Source: Dehalococcoidales bacterium (GTDB lineage: Bacteria; Chloroflexota; Dehalococcoidia; Dehalococcoidales; UBA2162). From it: DNA of 27,541 bases. Each line of letters begins with the position of its first letter. Position 1 is the stretch's first letter. This document shows, piece by piece, positions 24,021-27,541 of the stretch. The notes beneath the pieces are model-generated. The model searched no databases, was not told the origin of the DNA, and worked only from the letters and a program-made list of their open reading frames with translations. The stretch spans positions 1 to 27,541 of the forward strand of contig JAFGCW010000073.1 of NCBI GenBank assembly GCA_016932435.1, in the 5' to 3' direction. Both the position numbers and the translations under genes were made by a program.

Positions 24021-25799
24021 ATGATGGGAGAAAAGGATAAGGTATACAGGTTTCTGAATCCTGTCGGTATTCAAGAACCGGTGGAACTCCACCCACTGGC
24101 GCCGCGACTTAAGACGCTGGATGGTGCGAGGATAACAATGAGTGTCGGAGCCGGAGGAGAACAGGGTATTCTCATACCACTGGTAAAGATGCTTCCGGAA
24201 AGATATCCGCAGGTGAAATGGAATATCAGCTATGCTGCCGCTCATGCCACGAAAGCGGGCAGTGTCGCTCTTTCCGAAGAGGAGATGAAGACCACGGATG
24301 CGCTTATTCGTGGTGTGGTATGGTGACACGGGGCTATCTGGGAGCAGTTGCCCCATTTATCATCGATAGAAAAAGCAGGTATCCCCAGTGTATTCATTAT
24401 TTTCGAAGACCAGGATGAATGCTGGAAACAGGCATGCAGGCTGAACGGTGTTTCCGACATGAGACGTATCTGGGGTTCACGTCATGTACCCGGGCCCGAG
24501 GATGTCGATTCATGGATAGACGACCTTCTGGATGCTCTGGTGCGACCTCTGACCGAGGAAGAAATGAATCCGCTGGCACTGGATGTTTCGAACCCACGAT
24601 ACATTTTCGAAGGCACTCTACAGGAAGGCCAGGAATTCTTTAAACAGGCTGAACATATCCCTCAGCTGTATAACAATGCTTCAATCTGTAAATACACTGA
24701 TGGGCTGCCGGTCGTTCCACCTACCGAGGAGCTGGTGGAAAGAATGCTCAAGGGTACCAGCCATAAACCAGATGAGATAATTACCTATAATAACGACCAC
24801 CGTGCCGGAGACCGCATCGAACAGATGGGGAGTTCAGGTAAAAAGGGAGAGCCTGTGTATTTCATGCCGATGCGGCGAAAGGCCACCGTAGAGAAAATTG
24901 CCACCATAGGAGTGATGGCTGGATGTGAACCGAAGCATATGCCACTTTTACTGGCTATCGCTGAAGCCGGAGGAGGTTGCGGTGATGGTCGGGGCGGCGA
25001 CATGTTCGTAGTCAGCGGTCCGTATGCCAGAGAGATTGATATGAACTTCGATACCAATGTGCTTGGTCCGGGGAACCAGTCCAACAGGGCTATAGGTCGC
25101 GCTGCCGAATTGATGTGGCGTAATCTTGGAGGGAATATCCCCAATGTTACCAACTGCGGCGTCTGGGGTTCGGGTCTCTTTAACTGTATTCCCGAGAACG
25201 ACGATGCTTTGCCGCCTGGCTGGGCCAGTCTGAGGGAAGAATACGATTTCGGGAAAGACGAGAGTTGTGTGTATAATCTCCGAATCCATCATTGTCGGAC
25301 TCTTCAGAGGACGGAGTTTATGCCCGGAGGATACCGGGAGTTCCAGAAGAGTGGACACGGCGGAATTGGCAGGCGGCTGGGTGTAAAGGGAATTCCCGGA
25401 CCGCATAACTGGATGGAATACTTCGTTGAAAGCCTCTGGAAAAACTGGGAAGGCGGAAAGACATTTTTGATGCTGCCTGAAATGGCGCGTGATCTTCAGC
25501 TCTATGGCTTCAAGACCAAGGATGAGGTATATGAATGGCTGTATAAAAAGAGTTTCATGACGATACGGGAATATCGAACTCACCAGAGGCCCGATGTCAC
25601 CACCAATGCCTGGAAAGGTATAGAACCTACTTCCGGTAAGCACTGGAAAGAACTGGACGATGACTATATGGTGCCGGCAGTAGCCGACCCATTTGAGAAT
25701 TGTATTATCGTCACCGGTGGTGGAGAAGAAGTGGGTCTCTGGACTGACGGTCGGAGTGCCAGGTCCGATCCTGCCTACAGCATAGACGCCTGGCGTTAA
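24021..25799 (+). CDS. Putative selenoprotein: UGSC-like domain fused to a large C-terminal domain, in-frame TGA read as Sec
   Basis: One frame of 592 codons is interrupted only by TGA at 24324-24326 (residue 102). GAGGAGGAG precedes ATG 24021; ATG 24024 has better spacing. Residues 1-101 (LAPRLKTLDGARITM, MLPERYPQVKW, TDALIRGVVW) fit the N-terminal part of UGSC-family (seleno)proteins. Fourteen residues after the TGA come EKAGIPSVFII, the distance expected between the Sec/Cys of U-G-S-C and the 'EkaGIPtv' strand. Here the motif is U-H-G-A. The remaining 400 residues start TDGLPVVPPTEELVERML and include ATVEKIATIGVMAGCEPKHM, a conserved family of unknown chemistry. No ribosome-binding site or ATG lies near the downstream part, so a separate gene is unlikely. 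A redox role is inferred. Confidence 0.8.
24327..24354 (+). promoter_or_regulatory. Candidate bacterial SECIS hairpin after the in-frame TGA
   Basis: Directly after the TGA, GGGGC (24330-24334) pairs with GCCCC (24350-24354). An inner stem CTG (24338-24340) / CAG (24345-24347) closes a GGAG loop that begins with the G residues typical of bacterial SECIS apical loops. The upper stem begins 11 nt after the TGA, as I recall for E. coli fdhF. The loop begins 14 nt after it, slightly closer than usual. Confidence 0.6.
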
Positions 25800-25822
25800 A
25801 AAAATAGCAGTAAATTACAGAT

Positions 25823-25850
25823 TATCGGCCATGAGTACTCATGGCCGATA
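25823..25850. terminator. 28-bp perfect palindrome downstream of the selenoprotein gene
   Basis: The half TATCGGCCATGAGT (25823-25836) is exactly mirrored by ACTCATGGCCGATA (25837-25850). In RNA it folds into a 12-bp hairpin with a GTAC loop. No T-tract follows, so it may be a processing or factor-dependent termination site, or an operator for the hydratase gene that starts 63 bp later. Confidence 0.55.
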
Positions 25851-25912
25851 GACTTTCCAGATAGTAGACCTGTAAAATATACCAGAAATAATAGATAGAG
25901 AAGGAGAGGGAA

Positions 25913-26701
25913 ATGGGTGAAGCTACTACATATGAAAAGAAAGACCATATTGCGGTATTGACCATGAACCGGCCGGAAGCCCGGAACGCGATGAATGCTG
26001 CTATGAGAAGGGAGATGGGCGAAGCTCTAGCGGATTTCAAGGATGATAATGACAGCTGGGTTCTTATTTTGACAGGGGCCGGCGATAAGGCATTTTCCGC
26101 TGGGATGGACCTGAAAGAGATGGCAGCCGGCCTGGCCGGACGCGGTGGCGGTGGTGGTGGCGGGGGAGACGAATCGAAAATTCCAAGCCTGATGGCGGGA
26201 AATATCGATATCTGGAAGCCTATCATAGCTGCCATTAATGGGGTCGCGGTCGGCGGCGGACTTGAAACAGCGCTCGCCTGTGATATCAGGATCGCTGCCG
26301 CCGGCGTACAGATGGGTCTTTCGGAACCGAAGCGTGGGATTATCCCCGGAGGGGGAGGAATGGCAAGACTGCCAAGGCTTGTAAACCTGGGCGCGGCGCT
26401 GGAAATTATGATGACGGGCGATATGATTCCAGCCGAGGAAGCCTACCGGATAGGCCTGGTCAATCACGTCGTCCCCGGTAATGAATTGATGGATGCTGCC
26501 TTTAACCTGGCAAAAAAGATGACGGAGGTTGCCCCGCTGGCGGTGCAGGCAATTAAGGAGACAGTAAGAAAGAATATTGATATGCCTTTAAGGGAAGCCT
26601 TACCCGCGAGGTTCGGTCCGAATGTCATGGCGTCCGAAGATGCCAGAGAGGGAACTGCTGCTTTCGGAGAAAAGAGACCGCCGGTCTGGAAAGGCCGATA
26701 A
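25913..26701 (+). CDS. Enoyl-CoA hydratase/isomerase (crotonase) family protein
   Basis: 262 residues, normal length. KDHIAVLTMNRPEARNAMNA opens the fold. The oxyanion hole is formed by AFSAGMDLKEM and GVAVGGGLETALACD. The two catalytic glutamates of hydratases are both present, E118 (GGGLE) and E138 (LSEPKRGIIPGG), so water addition to an enoyl-CoA is plausible. A run of eight glycines (78-85) sits in the flexible loop over the CoA site; its DNA is a GGT/GGC/GGG simple repeat. GGAGAGG lies before the ATG. It probably acts with the acyl-CoA dehydrogenase in fatty or aromatic acid breakdown, although the two genes are far apart. Confidence 0.93.
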   Translation: MGEATTYEKKDHIAVLTMNRPEARNAMNAAMRREMGEALADFKDDNDSWVLILTGAGDKAFSAGMDLKEMAAGLAGRGGGGGGGGDESKIPSLMAGNIDIWKPIIAAINGVAVGGGLETALACDIRIAAAGVQMGLSEPKRGIIPGGGGMARLPRLVNLGAALEIMMTGDMIPAEEAYRIGLVNHVVPGNELMDAAFNLAKKMTEVAPLAVQAIKETVRKNIDMPLREALPARFGPNVMASEDAREGTAAFGEKRPPVWKGR

Positions 26702-26716
26702 TTTAAACGTTAGAGT

Positions 26717-26765
26717 TTTCGTTGAAATTCTTAATCCTGATTCCTAAGTTCTAAACGAATTCAAA
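26717..26765 (+). repeat. 49-bp dispersed repeat, copy 2
   Basis: Matches 23869-23917 at about 42 of 49 positions in the same orientation, starting TTTCGTTGAAATTCTTAATC. It lies 16 bp after the enoyl-CoA hydratase stop. Confidence 0.7.
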
Positions 26766-26864
26766 TATTAAAAGTCGATTTTAATGCACTACCAAAACAC
26801 GTTTCGTGAGATCGAGGGATAGAGTTTTCTCTGTATTTTTCGTAGGCGAATCAAGTACAAGATT

Positions 26865-26918
26865 TTCTGGATTCCCGCTCAACAGATTTATAAACATAGA
26901 TTGAGGAAGGGCGGGAAT
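26865..26918 (-). repeat. 54-bp REP/MITE-like element, copy 2 (inverted)
   Basis: TTCTGGATTCCCGC .. GCGGGAAT. Its reverse complement aligns with 19404-19457 over the full length, about 48 of 54 identical by eye. The arms GATTCCCGC / GCGGGAATC are perfect here. Confidence 0.7.
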
Positions 26919-27019
26919 CTACTCCCTGATAGACTTGTACGGTCACAATTTTTATGGATTCTTGGTCTATAGACTAAACGCGTGGTTAAAAAGAGGGAAT
27001 GATATAAGAGAGCCGAACC

Positions 27020-27475
27020 ATGCCTAAATTCGTGAGGTGGGTGCCAACACCGCCCCAGCTAATCGATACATTTTTCGAACTCGCGCCGGTTACTGTGGAT
27101 GATGTGGTATACGACCTTGGCTCCGGTGACGGCAGGCTTCTTTTTACTGCCCTTGAGAGGGGCGCCGGGAGATGTGTCGGAATAGATATAGATCCGGACT
27201 GCGTAAAGACAGCGAGAGAGACAGCGAAGAATAAAGGTCTGGATCATAAAGTCATGTTTATCGAGAGTGATGTTCTTGAACAGGACTTTTCCGAAGCCAC
27301 GGTAATATTTGTTTATCTTATTCAAAGTGGTATTGCATTTTTACGGCCAAAATTCGAGACAGAGCTTCGACCCGGGACGAGGATCATTATCGAGACCTAT
27401 TCTGTTCAGGGCTGGAAGCCGGTGAAAGTACTTGAAGCAGGAAAAAGGTTTTTCTTGACCTTACCCCGGAATTAG
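27020..27475 (+). CDS. Class I SAM-dependent methyltransferase (FAM173-like)
   Basis: 151 residues. Motif I is VVYDLGSGDGRLLFTALERG (SAM glycine loop), followed by CVGIDIDPDCVKTARETA (acidic ribose contact) and a hydrophobic strand, ATVIFVYLIQSG. The WVPTPPQLIDTFFELA opening and the ELRPGTRIIIETYSVQGW end resemble the short bacterial relatives of FAM173/ATP-synthase-c lysine methyltransferases. The substrate may be a protein lysine, but this is not certain. It ends with a 15-bp overlap with a convergent gene entering from the right edge. No strong ribosome-binding site is seen. Confidence 0.85.
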   Translation: MPKFVRWVPTPPQLIDTFFELAPVTVDDVVYDLGSGDGRLLFTALERGAGRCVGIDIDPDCVKTARETAKNKGLDHKVMFIESDVLEQDFSEATVIFVYLIQSGIAFLRPKFETELRPGTRIIIETYSVQGWKPVKVLEAGKRFFLTLPRN

Positions 27476-27541
27476 CGCACCTTCGATTAGAGCTCCCGCG
27501 GTCATTACAGCATACTCCTTTGGGGTAAATCCTTTCAATGA
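27461..27541 (-). CDS. C-terminal end of an unknown gene, truncated by the window edge
   Basis: On the minus strand an open frame enters from 27541 and ends at TAA (27461-27463). The last residues read SLKGFTPKEYAVMTAG, then ALIEGALIPG, and look like ordinary protein sequence. It overlaps the methyltransferase 3' end by 15 bp. Too little is present to name a family. Confidence 0.5.
   Translation of the reverse strand, partial: SLKGFTPKEYAVMTAGALIEGALIPG

Larger units (their letters stand above)
26702..27019. other. 318-bp intergenic region holding two repeat elements
   Basis: It contains the 49-bp repeat (26717-26765) and the 54-bp hairpin element (26865-26918). The latter is flanked by GTACAAG (26855-26861) and CTTGTAC (26934-26940), an outer inverted pair. 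No gene is seen, and the promoter of the methyltransferase gene is not obvious. Confidence 0.55.

Noticed and set aside
24324..24326. Reading the TGA as a nonsense mutation that makes a pseudogene
   Set aside because: The frame stays open for over 480 codons with intact conserved motifs, the site coincides with a known Sec/Cys position, and a SECIS-like hairpin follows. It remains a fallback if Sec machinery is absent.
24348..25799. Separate downstream gene starting at TTG 24348
   Set aside because: No ribosome-binding site lies upstream, the TTG falls inside a conserved domain, and the frame is the same as that of the upstream part.
1..27541. tRNA, rRNA, tmRNA or RNase P RNA genes
   Set aside because: No T-loop GTTCGANTC with a matching acceptor stem and no signature of the other RNAs was found by eye on either strand.

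Overview
The window reads as a chromosomal segment of an uncultured anaerobic or micro-aerobic bacterium, most likely Chloroflexota (Dehalococcoidia-like). The reasons are indirect: a split acyl-CoA mutase with a separate B12 subunit, a thiolase/DUF35 pair, an acyl-CoA dehydrogenase with its own ETF, a tandem DUF5671-type membrane protein, and intergenic DNA full of short hairpin repeats with GGATTCCCGC/GCGGGAATGACGG arms. The taxonomy is an inference; no rRNA or tRNA gene is present.

Layout. 1-3.0 kb, minus strand: a truncated unknown gene, a nitroreductase, an amidohydrolase and a small dimeric alpha-beta-barrel protein. 3.08-6.16 kb, plus strand: an acyl-CoA dehydrogenase-etfB-etfA operon, with a promoter and two inverted repeats upstream and a strong intrinsic terminator downstream. 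6.2-7.3 kb: a HicA/HicB toxin-antitoxin pair with a near-perfect 24-bp palindrome at its promoter, and a divergent 57-codon gene. 7.5-12.3 kb, minus strand: acyl-CoA mutase large subunit, B12 subunit, DUF35 protein, thiolase-like enzyme, methylmalonyl-CoA epimerase-like protein and a small lipoprotein. Together these point to cobalamin-dependent acyl-CoA rearrangement coupled to C-C bond cleavage or formation. 12.46-14.8 kb: a membrane protein of the site-2-protease family that has lost HExxH, convergent with a secreted alpha/beta hydrolase. 14.84-18.76 kb: a CelD/FemAB-like acetyltransferase, an MshA-like glycosyltransferase, a tandem-GNAT protein and a PIG-L deacetylase. The last three have the architectures of mycothiol enzymes MshA, MshD and MshB. 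18.76-20.26 kb: about 1.5 kb without a convincing gene, packed with degenerate repeats. 20.26-23.87 kb: an MBL-fold hydrolase, an anchored NTF2-like protein, a six-repeat membrane protein and a DNA alkyltransferase. 24.02-25.80 kb: a gene interrupted by one in-frame TGA. 25.9-27.5 kb: an enoyl-CoA hydratase, more repeats, a methyltransferase and the end of another gene.

The most notable item is 24021-25799. The frame runs straight through the TGA. The TGA falls where UGSC-family proteins carry Sec or Cys, and it is followed by a hairpin (GGGGC/GCCCC lower stem, CTG/CAG upper stem, GGAG loop) placed like a bacterial SECIS. I read it as a selenoprotein in which an N-terminal UGSC-like domain is fused to a roughly 400-residue domain, with the usual U-G-S-C motif replaced by U-H-G-A. 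Other leads are the thiol-cofactor-like gene group, several enzymes whose canonical catalytic residue seems to be missing (M50 homologue, acyl-CoA dehydrogenase, amidohydrolase, thiolase), a divergent acyl-CoA mutase, and at least three dispersed repeat families.
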